Shown here: positions 48,132-57,824 of the stretch, one piece after another
How the letters are laid out: each line of letters starts with the position of its first letter
Position numbering within the stretch: position 1 is the first letter of the stretch
Program-made: the position numbers and the translations under genes
Notes under the pieces: model-generated
Seen by the model: the letters and a program-made list of their open reading frames with translations, nothing else
The model's database searches: none
Told to the model about the DNA's origin: nothing
Assembly: GCF_018362975.1 (NCBI RefSeq)
Contig: NZ_CP074371.1
Location: 2,418,001-2,482,000, forward strand
DNA: 64,000 nucleotides
Direction of reading: 5' to 3'
From: Nocardia tengchongensis
GTDB lineage: Bacteria > Actinomycetota > Actinomycetes > Mycobacteriales > Mycobacteriaceae

Positions 48132-49598
48132 ATGTCAGGAGTAGCTCACGACGCGAAACCGGCCACTGAACGCACCCTGTTCGGCCATCCCATCGGTATC
48201 GCGAATCTGTTCGGCGTCGAGTTGTGGGAACGGTTCTCGTTCTACGGGATGCTCACGATTCTCGGCTACTACCTGTACTACTCGGTCGGTGACGGCGGTC
48301 TGGGCATGGCCGAGTCGACCGCGCTCGGCATCGTCGGCGCGTACGGCGGTCTGGTCTACCTGTCGACCGTGCTCGGCGCGTGGGTGGCCGACCGGCTGCT
48401 CGGCTCCGAACGCACCGTCTTCTACGGCGGCGTCATCGTCATGGCCGGTCACATCGCGCTGGCGATCCTGCCCGGCCTGAGCGGTGTCGGTGTCGGTCTG
48501 GTGCTGGTCGCGCTCGGTTCGGGCGGGTTGAAGGCGAACGCCTCCTCGCTGCTGGGCACCCTCTACGACAAGGACGACCCGCGCGCGGACGGCGGTTTCA
48601 CGCTGTTCTATCTGGGCATAAACCTGGGCGCCTTCGCCGGTCCGCTGATCACCGGTGTGCTACAGGATCACGTCGGCTTCCACTACGGCTTCGGTGCCGC
48701 CGCGATCGGTATGGCGATCGGCCTCACCCAGTACGTCGTCTTCCGCAAGAACCTCGGCGTGCACGGGCGTGATGTGCCGAACCCGTTGCCGCGCACCGAG
48801 ATTCCGAAGGTGATCGCCGCCCTCGCGGCATTCGTCGTGCTGGTCGCGATCGCCGCGGCGACCAAGCTGGTGACGCTGTCGAACCTGCCCAACGTCACCA
48901 CCGGCGTGATCGCCGTGGCCTCGATCGCCTACTTCGCAATCATGCTGACCAGCGACAAGGTCACCGCGGTGGAACGCACCCGGGTGCGCGCGTACATGCC
49001 GCTGTTCGTCGCGAACGCCGTGTTCTGGTCGCTGTTCCAGCAGATCTTCACCGTGCTGTCGGCCTACTCCGACAAGCGCATGACCTGGTCCATCTTCGGC
49101 TGGACCGCGCCCTCGAACTGGATCGGCTCGATGGAGCCGGTGTGGATCATCGCCCTGTCGCCGCTGTTCGCCATCATGTGGACCCGCCTGGGCAACCGCG
49201 CCCCCAGCACCCCGCGCAAGTTCGCGCTCGGCGTGATCGGCATGGGCGCGGCCTTCCTGCTGTTCACCCTCTTCTCCGGCACCGAAGGCAAATCGGTCTC
49301 GTTCGTCATCGTCTTCTTCATCCTCGGCGCGTTCGCGATCTCGGAACTCATGCTCTCCCCGATCGGCCTCTCGGTCACCACCAAGCTGGCCCCCAACGCC
49401 TTCCGAGCCCAGATGATGGCCCTCTACTTCTTCTCCGTAGGCATCGGCACCTCCATGTCCGGCGTCCTCGCCAAGTACTACGACCCCTCCCACGAACTCG
49501 CCTACTTCGGCATCACCGGCCTGATCGCCATGACCGTCGGCGCCATCGTCTGGTCCATCGCCCCCTGGATCAGCCGCCACATGGAGGGCGTGCACTGA
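48132..49598 (+). CDS. Proton-dependent peptide transporter (POT/PTR family)
   Basis: A 488-residue, about 14-segment importer of di- and tripeptides. The family motif FGVELWERFSFYGM (ExxERF) is at residues 28-41, then GAYGGLVYLSTVLGAWVADRLLG, GSGGLKANASSLLG and GGFTLFYLGINLGAFAGPL, which is the PTR2 signature. The C-terminal half has FAISELMLSPIGLSVTTKLAP. Start ATG 48132 after GGGAGG. A strong hairpin follows. No link to neighbours. Confidence 0.95.
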   Translation: MSGVAHDAKPATERTLFGHPIGIANLFGVELWERFSFYGMLTILGYYLYYSVGDGGLGMAESTALGIVGAYGGLVYLSTVLGAWVADRLLGSERTVFYGGVIVMAGHIALAILPGLSGVGVGLVLVALGSGGLKANASSLLGTLYDKDDPRADGGFTLFYLGINLGAFAGPLITGVLQDHVGFHYGFGAAAIGMAIGLTQYVVFRKNLGVHGRDVPNPLPRTEIPKVIAALAAFVVLVAIAAATKLVTLSNLPNVTTGVIAVASIAYFAIMLTSDKVTAVERTRVRAYMPLFVANAVFWSLFQQIFTVLSAYSDKRMTWSIFGWTAPSNWIGSMEPVWIIALSPLFAIMWTRLGNRAPSTPRKFALGVIGMGAAFLLFTLFSGTEGKSVSFVIVFFILGAFAISELMLSPIGLSVTTKLAPNAFRAQMMALYFFSVGIGTSMSGVLAKYYDPSHELAYFGITGLIAMTVGAIVWSIAPWISRHMEGVH

Positions 49599-49627
49599 TC
49601 ACGGTGTGCTGACCCGCCACTGAAACG

Positions 49628-49665
49628 CGAAAGCGCCCACGGCCTTCGGGCCATGGGCGCTTTCG
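49628..49665. terminator. Strong hairpin between convergent transporter genes
   Basis: CGAAAGCGCCCA-C-GGCC (49628-49644) pairs with GGCC-A-TGGGCGCTTTCG (49649-49665) around TTCG, a stable tetraloop. It lies between the two stops and can serve both strands. Confidence 0.92.
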
Positions 49666-49677
49666 ACTGTTCGGAGA

Positions 49678-51156
49678 TCAGTCCTTGACCAGCTCCGGGG
49701 CGTCGAGCTCGTCCAGGGTATCCGGGACCGAGGCGCCGTGTGCCGGAGCGTCGGAGCGGTTGGGAAGCAGGACCGCCATGACGATGACGATCACCGCGAG
49801 GGCCGCTGAGACCAGGAAGGCCAGGCGCATGCCGTCGAGGTGGGCGTTGAGCGGGTTCTCACCGGCGTCGACCAGGTGGGTGGCGCGGGAGGTCATGACG
49901 GTGACGACCAGGGCGGTGCCGAAGGCGGCGGCCACCTGCTGGAGGGTGCCGAGCATGGAACTGCCGTGCGAGTAGAGGTGCATCGGCAGGGCGCCCAGGC
50001 CCAGTGTGAACACCGGGGTGAAGGCGGCGGCCAGCGACACCATCAGCAGGATGTGCAGGGCGACCAGGACCGCGTAGGGGATGGTCAGGGAGAGCTGGGT
50101 GAAGCCGACCAGGGCGGCGGTGATGCCGATCGAGCCGGGGATCACCAGGACTCGGCCGCCGAAACGGTCGAAGATCTTGCCCACGGTGGGGCCGAGCAGA
50201 CCCATGGCCAGACCGCCGGGCATGACCAGCAGACCGGTCTGCAGCGGGCTCAGGCCGCGCAGGTTCTGCAGGTACAGCGGCAGCAGGATCATCGAGCCCA
50301 TCATGGCCAGGAACGCCACGGCCATCAGGACCAGCGCCTTGGAGTAGGTGGCCGACAGCAGGATGCGCAGATCCAGCAGCGGGGTGCCGGTGCGCTGCAG
50401 CGAGATCTGACGGAACACGAAGACGCCGACCAGGATCAGACCGCCGGCCACGTACAGCGCCGGGGTGGCGGCACTGCCGGAACCGAACTTGCTCAGGCCG
50501 TACACCAGACCACCGAAGCCGAAGCCCGCGAACGCCACACTGAACCAGTCGATCGAACCGGTCTGCGGCTCACCGACATTCTCCAGCTTGCGCAGGCCGA
50601 ACGCGGTCACCGCACCGGCGATCGGCAGCACCAGCGCGAACAGCCAGCGCCACGAACCGACCTGCAGCACCAGACCGGAAATGACCGGTCCCATGGCGGG
50701 GGCCACCGAGATGGCCAGCGTGACATTGCCCATCACCCGGCCGCGATCCTGCTCCGGGACCACCGTCATCAGGGTGGTCATCAGCAGCGGCATCATCACC
50801 GCGGTGCCGCCGGCCTGGATCACGCGGCCGATCAGCAGCACGGCGAAGGACGGCGCGACCGCGGCCAGCGCGGTGCCGACCAGGAACACGCCCATGGCGA
50901 TGGCGTAGGCGCGGCGGGTGGTGACCCGCTGCAGGAACCAGCCGGTCACCGGAATGACCGCCGCCATGGTGAGCATGAACGCGGTGGACACCCACTGCGC
51001 GGACCGCTCGGTCACATGGAGATCCGTCATGAGCCGCGGAATCGCGTTGATCATGATGGTCTCGTTCAGGATGACCGTGAACGTGGCGAGCACCAGCAAC
51101 CGGATGACCGTTGGCGTCCGCTGCTTGGTCGAGCTCGCGGCTGGGTCGGCGGGCAT
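49678..51156 (-). CDS. MFS multidrug transporter, DHA2 family (EmrB/QacA-like)
   Basis: A 492-residue, 14-segment drug:proton antiporter. The N-terminal LATFTVILNETIMINAIPRLMTDLHVTERSAQWVSTAFMLTMAAVIP has the DHA2 motif, followed by GVFLVGTALAAVAPSFAVLLIGRVIQAGGTAVMMPL and GPVISGLVLQ (motif C, GPVxGG-like). ATG 51156 follows GGAGG by eight bases; the frame to 51258 is not needed. It is divergent from the LuxR gene at 51423 and could be controlled by it. Substrate unknown. Confidence 0.92.
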   Translation of the reverse strand: MPADPAASSTKQRTPTVIRLLVLATFTVILNETIMINAIPRLMTDLHVTERSAQWVSTAFMLTMAAVIPVTGWFLQRVTTRRAYAIAMGVFLVGTALAAVAPSFAVLLIGRVIQAGGTAVMMPLLMTTLMTVVPEQDRGRVMGNVTLAISVAPAMGPVISGLVLQVGSWRWLFALVLPIAGAVTAFGLRKLENVGEPQTGSIDWFSVAFAGFGFGGLVYGLSKFGSGSAATPALYVAGGLILVGVFVFRQISLQRTGTPLLDLRILLSATYSKALVLMAVAFLAMMGSMILLPLYLQNLRGLSPLQTGLLVMPGGLAMGLLGPTVGKIFDRFGGRVLVIPGSIGITAALVGFTQLSLTIPYAVLVALHILLMVSLAAAFTPVFTLGLGALPMHLYSHGSSMLGTLQQVAAAFGTALVVTVMTSRATHLVDAGENPLNAHLDGMRLAFLVSAALAVIVIVMAVLLPNRSDAPAHGASVPDTLDELDAPELVKD

Positions 51157-51422
51157 CGGTAAACCTCCGGGGGTGATCGTCGTCGAGGGGTGTGGCCCGC
51201 GGAATCGGTGATCGCCGTCCGAACGCCACATCGATGCAGACGGGTACGGATCGCTCAACTCATCGGTCGGGCATCAGTATTCCGGCGGGGTCCGACAGAA
51301 TTCATCCGATTATCGGGTGACCCGGCACCGTGTCCGGGGGAGAAAACATGCGCTTATCAGGGATTATGAAGTTTCGCAAGATTATTGAGTGAGGCAGGTC
51401 ACGATTTCGCTCGATCGCGCAC

Positions 51423-54221
51423 GTGGCAGCGCCCGTTCCGGGACCGGCCATGATGGACGGTGTGAGAACGACCGTGGCCGAACAGTTTCCGTCGCTGCGT
51501 GGCCGCGAGCCGCAGCAGGAGACCCTGAAAGCCCTGATCGACGGCGCCCGCGCGGGCCGCAGCGCGGTCCTGGTGCTGCGCGGCGAGGCCGGGATCGGCA
51601 AGACGGCCCTGCTGGAGTTCGCCGCCGGGCACGCGGAGGGTTTGCGGGTGCTGCGCGGCGCCGGGCTGGAGGCCGAGGCCGAATTGCCGTTCGCAGGACT
51701 GCAACTACTGCTGGCCCCGGCCCTCGACCGGCTGCCCGGCCTGCCGGAACCCCAGCGTGCGGCGTTGTCGGCCGCGCTCGGGCTCGGCCCGGGCGGCCGC
51801 GAACCCATGCTCACCGGGCTGGCGGTGCTGTCGCTGCTCACCGAGTACGCGGACGGTCCCGCACTGCTGGTCGTCGTCGATGACGCGCAATGGCTGGACC
51901 GGGCCTCGCGGGACGCGCTGCTGTTCGCCGCACGGCGACTGCGGGCCGAGGGCGTGGTCATGCTGTTCGGCGTTCGGGACGGTGAGGGCGCGTTCGAGGC
52001 GACGGGCCTACCCGAACAGCGTCTGACCGGTCTGTCACCCGAGGCGGCGGCCGCACTGCTCGACGAGTATTCGCTCGCAGGGCGTGCGCTCAGCCCGGCC
52101 GTGCGCTACCGCCTGCTCGCCGAATCGGGCGGCAATCCCCTCGCGCTGCGGGAACTGCCGCTCGCCATGGCCGCCGAGGCCACACCCGACCTCGCCGCGG
52201 GCGCGCTACCGCTGACCGATCGCCTGCGGCTGGCCTTCCACGGCCGGATCAGCCGGCTGCCGGAGGCCACCCAAACCCTGATGACGGTCCTCGCCATCGA
52301 CGAATCCGGTTCACCCGCGGTCGTGCTGCGCGCAGCGGCGAGCCTCGGCGCGGGCCTCGACGACCTGGCCCCCGCCGAGGCGGCGGACCTGCTGCGCCCG
52401 TCGACCGGCCCCGATCTGTCGATCACGTTCCGCCACCCCCTGATTCGCGCCGCCGTCTACCAACGCGCCCCGCTGACCCAGCGTCTGGCCGCGCACCGCG
52501 CCCTGGCCGCCGCGCTCGACACCCCCGAACAGTCCGATCGCCGAGCCTGGCACCTGTCCGCCGCGGCCCTCGGCCCCGATGCCGAGGTCGCGGATGCCCT
52601 GGAGCGCACCGCGATTCGAGCCCGCGAGCGCGGCGGGCACACCGCCGCGGCCGCCGCCTATGATCGCGCGGCCCGGCTCAGCGACCGCCCCGAGGACCGC
52701 ACCCGCCGCCAGGCCCTGGCCGCCCAGGCCGCGCTGGAATCCGGCGATCTGGAGCGGGCCGCGGACCTGGCCCGGCGCACCGCCCGCGAGGTGAGTTCGG
52801 AGTCGGTGCGTGCCAACCTTTCTCAGGTTCGGGCCCTGGCCACGTTCTGGCAGGGCGAGTTCCCCGAGGCGCATCGGCTGCTGGTCGACGCGGCCGCGAG
52901 CATCGCCGCCGCCGAGCCGCAGCAGGCCGCCGGCATGCTGGTGCAGGCCCTCCACACCGGGTGGTATCTCGGCGAACCCGAACTGACCGACGTACTGAAA
53001 CGTCTCGCGGACCTGCCGTTGACGGACGAACCCGCGCTGACACCCGCGGTGCGATTCCTCGGCCGCCTGTTCGACAGCGGCCCGGGACAACCGCTCGCGC
53101 TGCGGGACACGCTCGCCGAGATCGATTCCCGCGGCGCGGTTTCCGATCAGGTCCTGCTGATTCTCTGCGGTGTGGCGCTGGCGCGCGGACAGGACGGTCC
53201 CGCCTTCGACCTGGCCGTGGCCCTGGATGCCCGGCATCGCGCGGCCGGTGCGGCCGGCCGCCTGCCGACCGTGCTGTTCTTCGCCGCCGAAGCCGACATC
53301 TTCACCGGCCGGCTCACCGATGCGCGCACCGCTACCGTCGAAGCCCGCGACCTCGCCCGCGACACCGGCCAGCAGCAGTGGGTGCGCCAACTCAGCAGTG
53401 TGCTGGCGCATCTGGATGCCCTACGCGGTGCTGAAGCCGAATGCCGCGCGCACGCCGGACTGGGCCTGGCCGGGGACACCCCGGGAGCGATCGCGCCCGG
53501 CGCGCCCTGGGCGCATTGGTCGCTGGGGCTGCTGGATCTGGGGGCCGGTCGCGCGGAGTCCGCGCTCTCGCGCCTCGAACGGTTGACGAAAGTGCCCTTC
53601 ACGCACCATATCTGCGCTACCCGGGCGATTCCCGACCTGGTCGAGGCGGCGGTGCGGATCGGCGCGCCGGAGCGAGCCGCCGCACCCTTCGCGAAGTTCA
53701 CGGGCTGGGCGGAATCGGTGGGTCAGCCGTGGGCGGATGCCCTCGTACTGCGCTGCCGCGCGTTGCTCGACGACGAGAGGGCCGAAGACCTGTACTCGCG
53801 CGCCCTCGAGATCCACGATCGGGAAGCCCGCCCCATCGAATTCGCCCGCACCGCACTGCTGTACGGCGAATGGCTGCGCCGGGCCCGCCGCAAATCCGAG
53901 GCGCGCAATCAACTCAACGAGGCCTTGGAAGTCTTCGACCGCCTGGAGCTGCGGCCATGGGCCGAGCGGGCTCGCCACGAACTGTCGGCGGCCGGCGCCC
54001 CGGCCGCCGATCCGGCCGGGGCGAGCGCCACCGCCACCGGCCTGACCCCGCAGGAATTGCAGATCGTCCGCCTGGCCGCACAGGGTCTGTCCAATCGCGA
54101 CATCGCCGCCCAGCTGTTCCTGAGCCATCGCACCGTCGGCTACCACCTGTACAAGGCGTACCCGAAGCTCGGCGTCACGTCCCGAGGTGAACTGAAAGAC
54201 ATTGCCGCGCAGCTGCATTGA
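51423..54221 (+). CDS. Large ATP-binding LuxR family regulator (LAL)
   Basis: A 932-residue regulator. The AAA-like ATPase at the N-terminus has the Walker A VLRGEAGIGKTALLEFAAGH (about residues 52-71) and Walker B LLVVVDDAQWLDRASRDALL. A long TPR-like helical middle follows (RDTLAEIDSRGAVSDQVLL; AFDLAVALDARHRAAG). The C-terminal LuxR HTH is GLTPQELQIVRLAAQGLSNRDIAAQLFLSHRTVGYHLYKAYPKLG, typical of pathway-specific activators. GTG 51423 is taken; ATGs 51450/51453 and GTG 51465 are near the RGREPQQ start. Its stop is five bases from the convergent hydrolase stop. Confidence 0.9.
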   Translation: MAAPVPGPAMMDGVRTTVAEQFPSLRGREPQQETLKALIDGARAGRSAVLVLRGEAGIGKTALLEFAAGHAEGLRVLRGAGLEAEAELPFAGLQLLLAPALDRLPGLPEPQRAALSAALGLGPGGREPMLTGLAVLSLLTEYADGPALLVVVDDAQWLDRASRDALLFAARRLRAEGVVMLFGVRDGEGAFEATGLPEQRLTGLSPEAAAALLDEYSLAGRALSPAVRYRLLAESGGNPLALRELPLAMAAEATPDLAAGALPLTDRLRLAFHGRISRLPEATQTLMTVLAIDESGSPAVVLRAAASLGAGLDDLAPAEAADLLRPSTGPDLSITFRHPLIRAAVYQRAPLTQRLAAHRALAAALDTPEQSDRRAWHLSAAALGPDAEVADALERTAIRARERGGHTAAAAAYDRAARLSDRPEDRTRRQALAAQAALESGDLERAADLARRTAREVSSESVRANLSQVRALATFWQGEFPEAHRLLVDAAASIAAAEPQQAAGMLVQALHTGWYLGEPELTDVLKRLADLPLTDEPALTPAVRFLGRLFDSGPGQPLALRDTLAEIDSRGAVSDQVLLILCGVALARGQDGPAFDLAVALDARHRAAGAAGRLPTVLFFAAEADIFTGRLTDARTATVEARDLARDTGQQQWVRQLSSVLAHLDALRGAEAECRAHAGLGLAGDTPGAIAPGAPWAHWSLGLLDLGAGRAESALSRLERLTKVPFTHHICATRAIPDLVEAAVRIGAPERAAAPFAKFTGWAESVGQPWADALVLRCRALLDDERAEDLYSRALEIHDREARPIEFARTALLYGEWLRRARRKSEARNQLNEALEVFDRLELRPWAERARHELSAAGAPAADPAGASATATGLTPQELQIVRLAAQGLSNRDIAAQLFLSHRTVGYHLYKAYPKLGVTSRGELKDIAAQLH

Positions 54222-54225
54222 CCCA

Positions 54226-55044
54226 TCACGCCTTGATGAAGGCGAGAATGTCGGCGTTCACCCGGTCGGCGTGGCTCTGGTAGAGCCCGTGCCCGGCGTT
54301 CGGGTACTCCTTCAGTTCGGCGTCGGGAGCCAATTTCACGGTCTGCCGGCTGCTGAGGTCGATCGGGATCGACTGGTCGGCGACGCCGTGCAGCAACAAC
54401 ATCGGGACCGGCACCGCCGCGACATCGGCGCGGTGGTCGGTGCGGAAGGCCAGGCGCTGGATCTCGAGCGCGGCGATGGGGGAGCAGCTCATGCTGCGTC
54501 GCATCTCGATGTCGATCGTCGCGGGTGACACCCGGGTGCCCAGGTGGGTGGCGTAGTAGCCCTGCGCCCGGTCGGCCAGCCACTGGGCGCGGTCGGCGCG
54601 CAGGTCGGCCAGGGTGGCGTCGATGAGCCCGTCCGGGACGCCGATCGGGTTGTCCTCGGTCTGCCGCATGAACGGAATCGCAGCTCCCAGCAAGGCGATT
54701 CGCGAAACCCGGTCCGCGCCGTGGCGGGCCAGGTAGCGGACCACCTCGGCGCCGCCGGTGGAGTGGGCGACCAGGATCGCGTCCCGCAGATCCAGGTGTT
54801 CGATGAGCGCGGCGAGGTCGTCGGCCCGGGTGTCGGTGTCGTAGCCGGCCGACGGGCGGTCGGAGCGGCCGTGACCGCGGCGATCCAGCAGGACGCAGCG
54901 GTAGCCCTGCTCCAGGAAGAACGGCGTCTGGCGCTCCCACATGTCGGTGGGCAGTGACCAGCCCGCCACGAACACGATCGGGGTGCCGGTGCCGTAGTCC
55001 TCGTAGGCGAGGGTGGTGCCGTCGGTCGGGGTGGTGAAGAACAT
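54226..55044 (-). CDS. Alpha/beta hydrolase (non-heme chloroperoxidase-like)
   Basis: A 272-residue hydrolase. The oxyanion region IVFVAGWSLPTDMW, the DRRGHGRSDRPSAGYD strand, nucleophile loop AILVAHSTGGAEVVRYL, LLHGVADQSIPI with Asp, and PNAGHGLYQSH with His fit the esterase/perhydrolase group. ATG 55044 with AAGGGGA upstream is preferred over the longer frame to 55095. The SnoaL-like gene lies upstream in the same strand 73 bases away, so they may form an operon. Substrate unknown. Confidence 0.88.
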   Translation of the reverse strand: MFFTTPTDGTTLAYEDYGTGTPIVFVAGWSLPTDMWERQTPFFLEQGYRCVLLDRRGHGRSDRPSAGYDTDTRADDLAALIEHLDLRDAILVAHSTGGAEVVRYLARHGADRVSRIALLGAAIPFMRQTEDNPIGVPDGLIDATLADLRADRAQWLADRAQGYYATHLGTRVSPATIDIEMRRSMSCSPIAALEIQRLAFRTDHRADVAAVPVPMLLLHGVADQSIPIDLSSRQTVKLAPDAELKEYPNAGHGLYQSHADRVNADILAFIKA

Positions 55045-55117
55045 GGGAATCCCCTTGTCGTACCGAAGTTTCGGTGAATGGCCGGGCGGGATCACGACCC
55101 GCCCGGCCGAGTTGGCG

Positions 55118-55486
55118 TCAGAGTCCGGCGGGCACCTGGTCGAGGAAGCCGTAGACCCGCTCGATGCGTCCGTCCGCGGCGAGGGCGGCGACGTCGAACC
55201 CGATCACCAGCGGCTCCGCGCCGGGAGCGCCCAGGTGCCAGGTGAAACGGGCGATGTGGTGGTTGGCGTCGACCGCCCCGCCGAGCCGGAACTCGAGCCC
55301 CGCGAACTGCGCCTGCACCGCGGCGATGGTGGCGTCCAGCCCGGCGTGCCCGCGCACCGACACCAGCGGATCGGTGTATTCGGCTTCCTCGGTGAACAAT
55401 TCGGCCACCAGGGCGGCGCGGGCGCCGGCGTCGGTGGTGTTCCACGCGGTCAGGTAGCGCTGGACCAGCTCGGTGATGTCGCTCAT
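55118..55486 (-). CDS. SnoaL-like polyketide cyclase family protein
   Basis: A 122-residue NTF2-fold protein: ELVQRYLTAWNTTDAGARAALVAELFTEEAEYTDPLVSVRGHAGLDATIAAVQAQFAGL has the usual start (here only read as motifs), then HHIARFTWHLGAPGAEPLVIGFDVAALAADGRIERVYGFLD. Such proteins are SnoaL-type aldol cyclases or unknown small-molecule enzymes. It precedes the chloroperoxidase-like gene, and the pair may act on one substrate. Weakly resembles the 223-771 protein in fold only. Confidence 0.8.
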   Translation of the reverse strand: MSDITELVQRYLTAWNTTDAGARAALVAELFTEEAEYTDPLVSVRGHAGLDATIAAVQAQFAGLEFRLGGAVDANHHIARFTWHLGAPGAEPLVIGFDVAALAADGRIERVYGFLDQVPAGL

Positions 55487-55586
55487 GTCGTTCTCCTCGG
55501 TTCGTCTGAACTTGATGAGGACAACGTTATGAAGATGGCGGCGACCGGGAATCTGTCGTCGTTAAGTACTGACGACCGGTCCGCTG

Positions 55587-56000
55587 TCAGCCGAGGTGGT
55601 CGATCCGCTTCTTGGTGGTGCAGAGCAGCGAATTCAGCGTGAGGTCGATGACGGTGACGGTCACGTCGGTGACCGATCCCGACTGGAACTTCGCCGATTC
55701 CCCGAAGATCTGAACCGGATTGACCGTGACGGTGGCCTGCTGCGTCTGCCCGGTGCAGCTGACCGGAGCCAGTGAGCTGCCGTTCACGCCGGTCCCCAGA
55801 TAGGGTGTCGCCCGCACGGTCACCGACAGCGCCGCCGCGGGTCCGGTGCAGACGTACGACACCGCGATCATGGCATTGCCGTTGGTTTCCCGGGCACTGT
55901 CCACCGACAGGGGGACGGGCAGGGCCTGTGCGGTACCGGTGGCGAGGGTGATGGCGGCGGCGAGTGCGCCGAGGGCGGTGACGAGGCTGCGTGCGTACAC
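55587..56000 (-). CDS. Small secreted beta-rich protein
   Basis: A 137-residue exported protein. GTG 56000 follows AAGGAC, giving the signal VYARSLVTALGALAAAITLATGTAQA (cleaved about residue 26). The mature part (ALPVPLSVDSARETNGNAMIAVSYVCTGPAAA) has cysteines in YVCTG, PVSCTG and LLCTTKKR, and beta strands with Thr/Val repeats. Function unknown. It is isolated between the SnoaL gene and the hydroxyacyl-CoA dehydrogenase hairpin. Confidence 0.75.
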   Translation of the reverse strand: MYARSLVTALGALAAAITLATGTAQALPVPLSVDSARETNGNAMIAVSYVCTGPAAALSVTVRATPYLGTGVNGSSLAPVSCTGQTQQATVTVNPVQIFGESAKFQSGSVTDVTVTVIDLTLNSLLCTTKKRIDHLG

Positions 56001-56163
56001 GGTGTGTCCTTGCTGGTCCGGAACCGATTCACTGCTTCCTGCACCATATTTCAGGAAATCAGCGGCGCATCGCGGGTGAGAGTAGTGCAAACCGAACCAA
56101 CCGTGCTGGACATTTGACAAGTTCATGCCGCGACGCGCGAGGAAACGCCGCCGGAAAACGAAA

Positions 56164-56194
56164 CGGCCGCCCGCACTTCGCGTGCGGGCGGCCG
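56164..56194 (-). terminator. Perfect 13-bp hairpin terminator
   Basis: CGGCCGCCCGCAC (56164-56176) pairs with GTGCGGGCGGCCG (56182-56194), loop TTCGC. It is just past the stop of the dehydrogenase gene on the minus strand. Confidence 0.9.
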
Positions 56195-56206
56195 AATTCG
56201 GTTGTG

Positions 56207-57052
56207 TCAGTAGGTGTAGAAACCGCGACCGGTCTTGCGACCCAGGTAACCCGCGTCGACCATGCGGCGCAGCAGCACCGGCGGCGCGTACTGGGCCTCG
56301 CCGAATTCGGCGAAGAGGGATTCGGCGACGGCGAGGGTGACGTCGAGACCGACGGTGTCGCACAGGCGCAGCGGGCCCATCGGGTGCGCGCAGCCGCTGA
56401 CCATGCCCTCGTCGATGTCCTCGGCGCTCGCGAAACCGGTCTCGAACATGCGGATCGCGCTGCACAGGTACGGGATCAGCAGGGCGTTGACGATGAAGCC
56501 CGCCTGGTCCTTGGACTCGATGGTGCGCTTGCCCAGCACCTCGCGGGCGTAGGCGGTCACCTTGTCGACGACGGTGCGGTCGGTCTTGAGCGTGACCACG
56601 ATCTCGACCAGCGGCAGCACCGGCACCGGGTTGAAGAAGTGGACGCCGACCACGCGCTCCGGGTGGGCGGTGGCGTTGGCCAGCCGGATCACCGGGATCG
56701 AGGAGGTGTTGGTGGCCAGGATGGTCTCGGGGGAGACGATGCCGTCGAGCTTGGTGAAGAAGTCGGCCTTGAGCGACTCGATCTCCGGCGCGGCCTCGAT
56801 GACCAGCTCACGATCGGCGAAATCGTCGATCGAGGTGGTCAGGGCGATGCGGGCGCGGGCCTCGTCGGAGGCGGCCTGCTCGAGCCGGCCCGACTTCACC
56901 GCGCGCGCCAGCGACTTCTCGATGCGCTCCACCGCGGCGTCGGCCGCCGCCGTGTCGCGTTCCAGGATCAGGACCGACCCGCCCGCGCGGGCAGCCACCT
57001 CGGCGATACCCGCACCCATCGTGCCGCCACCGATCACGCCAATGCGTTCCAC
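56207..57052 (-). CDS. 3-hydroxybutyryl-CoA dehydrogenase
   Basis: A 281-residue NAD-dependent dehydrogenase of beta-oxidation or butyrate/PHB metabolism (FadB2/Hbd type). The Rossmann RIGVIGGGTMGAGIAEVAARAG is at the start; ILATNTSSIPVIRLANATAHPERVVGVHFFNPVPVLPLVEIV contains the 3HCDH signature with catalytic His in VGVHFF and Glu later. The end is LGRKTGRGFYTY. GTG 57052 follows GGGAG; the frame to 57112 is longer without need. It precedes a TetR gene on the same strand. It lies near the fad cluster but is separate. Confidence 0.93.
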   Translation of the reverse strand: MERIGVIGGGTMGAGIAEVAARAGGSVLILERDTAAADAAVERIEKSLARAVKSGRLEQAASDEARARIALTTSIDDFADRELVIEAAPEIESLKADFFTKLDGIVSPETILATNTSSIPVIRLANATAHPERVVGVHFFNPVPVLPLVEIVVTLKTDRTVVDKVTAYAREVLGKRTIESKDQAGFIVNALLIPYLCSAIRMFETGFASAEDIDEGMVSGCAHPMGPLRLCDTVGLDVTLAVAESLFAEFGEAQYAPPVLLRRMVDAGYLGRKTGRGFYTY

Positions 57053-57158
57053 GTTCGAAATCTCCCTTGTACTCGAGTTACTCGCGCACCATCTTCCCGG
57101 ACCGCCCGTCACCCACTCTCAGCTGGGCGGACATTGTGAGATTCGCCCTACACCGGGG

Positions 57159-57824
57159 TCAGCGGAGTTCGGCGAGCATTTCGGCCCAGCGGTCGGCGAC
57201 ATGCGTGCGGCGGTCGGCATCGTCGTTCAGGATGCCCGCCAGGCCGAGGCCGCGCGCGGAGTCCAGGAAGGCCTGCACGGTGGCGCGCACCTTCGGGTCG
57301 TTGCCGTCGAGCTGCAGCAGTTCGATCAGCGCCCAGAACCCGCGCGCGCCCACCTCGAGCTCCATGGCCGCGACGCGGGGCCGCAACACCGGGTCGTCGG
57401 CCGCCGCCATGCACAGTTGCAGGGCGGCGGTGAACGCCGGACCCTGATGCATCTCGACAGCGTGGCGGACGATGGCCCGCGTGTGATCACCGGGGGCGCG
57501 GCCGACGTGCCGCAACGCCTCGATCCGGCTGATCCGCTGGTCCATGATGTGCTGCACCGCCGCGGTCAGCATCCCGTCCCGGTCCTTGAAGTGATGCTGC
57601 ACCGCCCCGCGGGTGACCCCCGCCCGCTCGGCGACCTCCGCGACACTGGCATGCCCCCACCCCCGGCTCGCCAGCACGTCCAGGGTGGCCTCGACGATCC
57701 GGCGATGGGTGTAGATGCCGTTCTCGTTGCGCGGCTGCCGAGCACCCGCGGGGCTCATCGGCGCCCTGCGGGTCGAGTGTCTTGCAGCCGTCGGTTCGGG
57801 AACCGCATGGAAGGAAGTATCCAT
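57159..57824 (-). CDS. TetR family regulator
   Basis: A 221-residue repressor. The HTH is seen in THRRIVEATLDVLASRGWGHASVAEVAERAGVTRGAVQHHFKDRDGML (about residues 40-86). The C-terminal domain has CMAAADDPVLRPRVAAMELE and LDSARGLGLAGILNDDADRR. ATG 57824 or ATG 57758 (MSPAGARQP). The dehydrogenase gene follows 106 bases downstream on the same strand, so the regulator may act on it. The ligand may be an acyl-CoA but this is not shown. Confidence 0.88.
   Translation of the reverse strand: MDTSFHAVPEPTAARHSTRRAPMSPAGARQPRNENGIYTHRRIVEATLDVLASRGWGHASVAEVAERAGVTRGAVQHHFKDRDGMLTAAVQHIMDQRISRIEALRHVGRAPGDHTRAIVRHAVEMHQGPAFTAALQLCMAAADDPVLRPRVAAMELEVGARGFWALIELLQLDGNDPKVRATVQAFLDSARGLGLAGILNDDADRRTHVADRWAEMLAELR

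Noticed and set aside
49840..51162. Long open frame opposite the DHA2 transporter
   Set aside because: Composition is Gln/Gly/His/Arg-rich without domains; the transporter on the other strand is certain.
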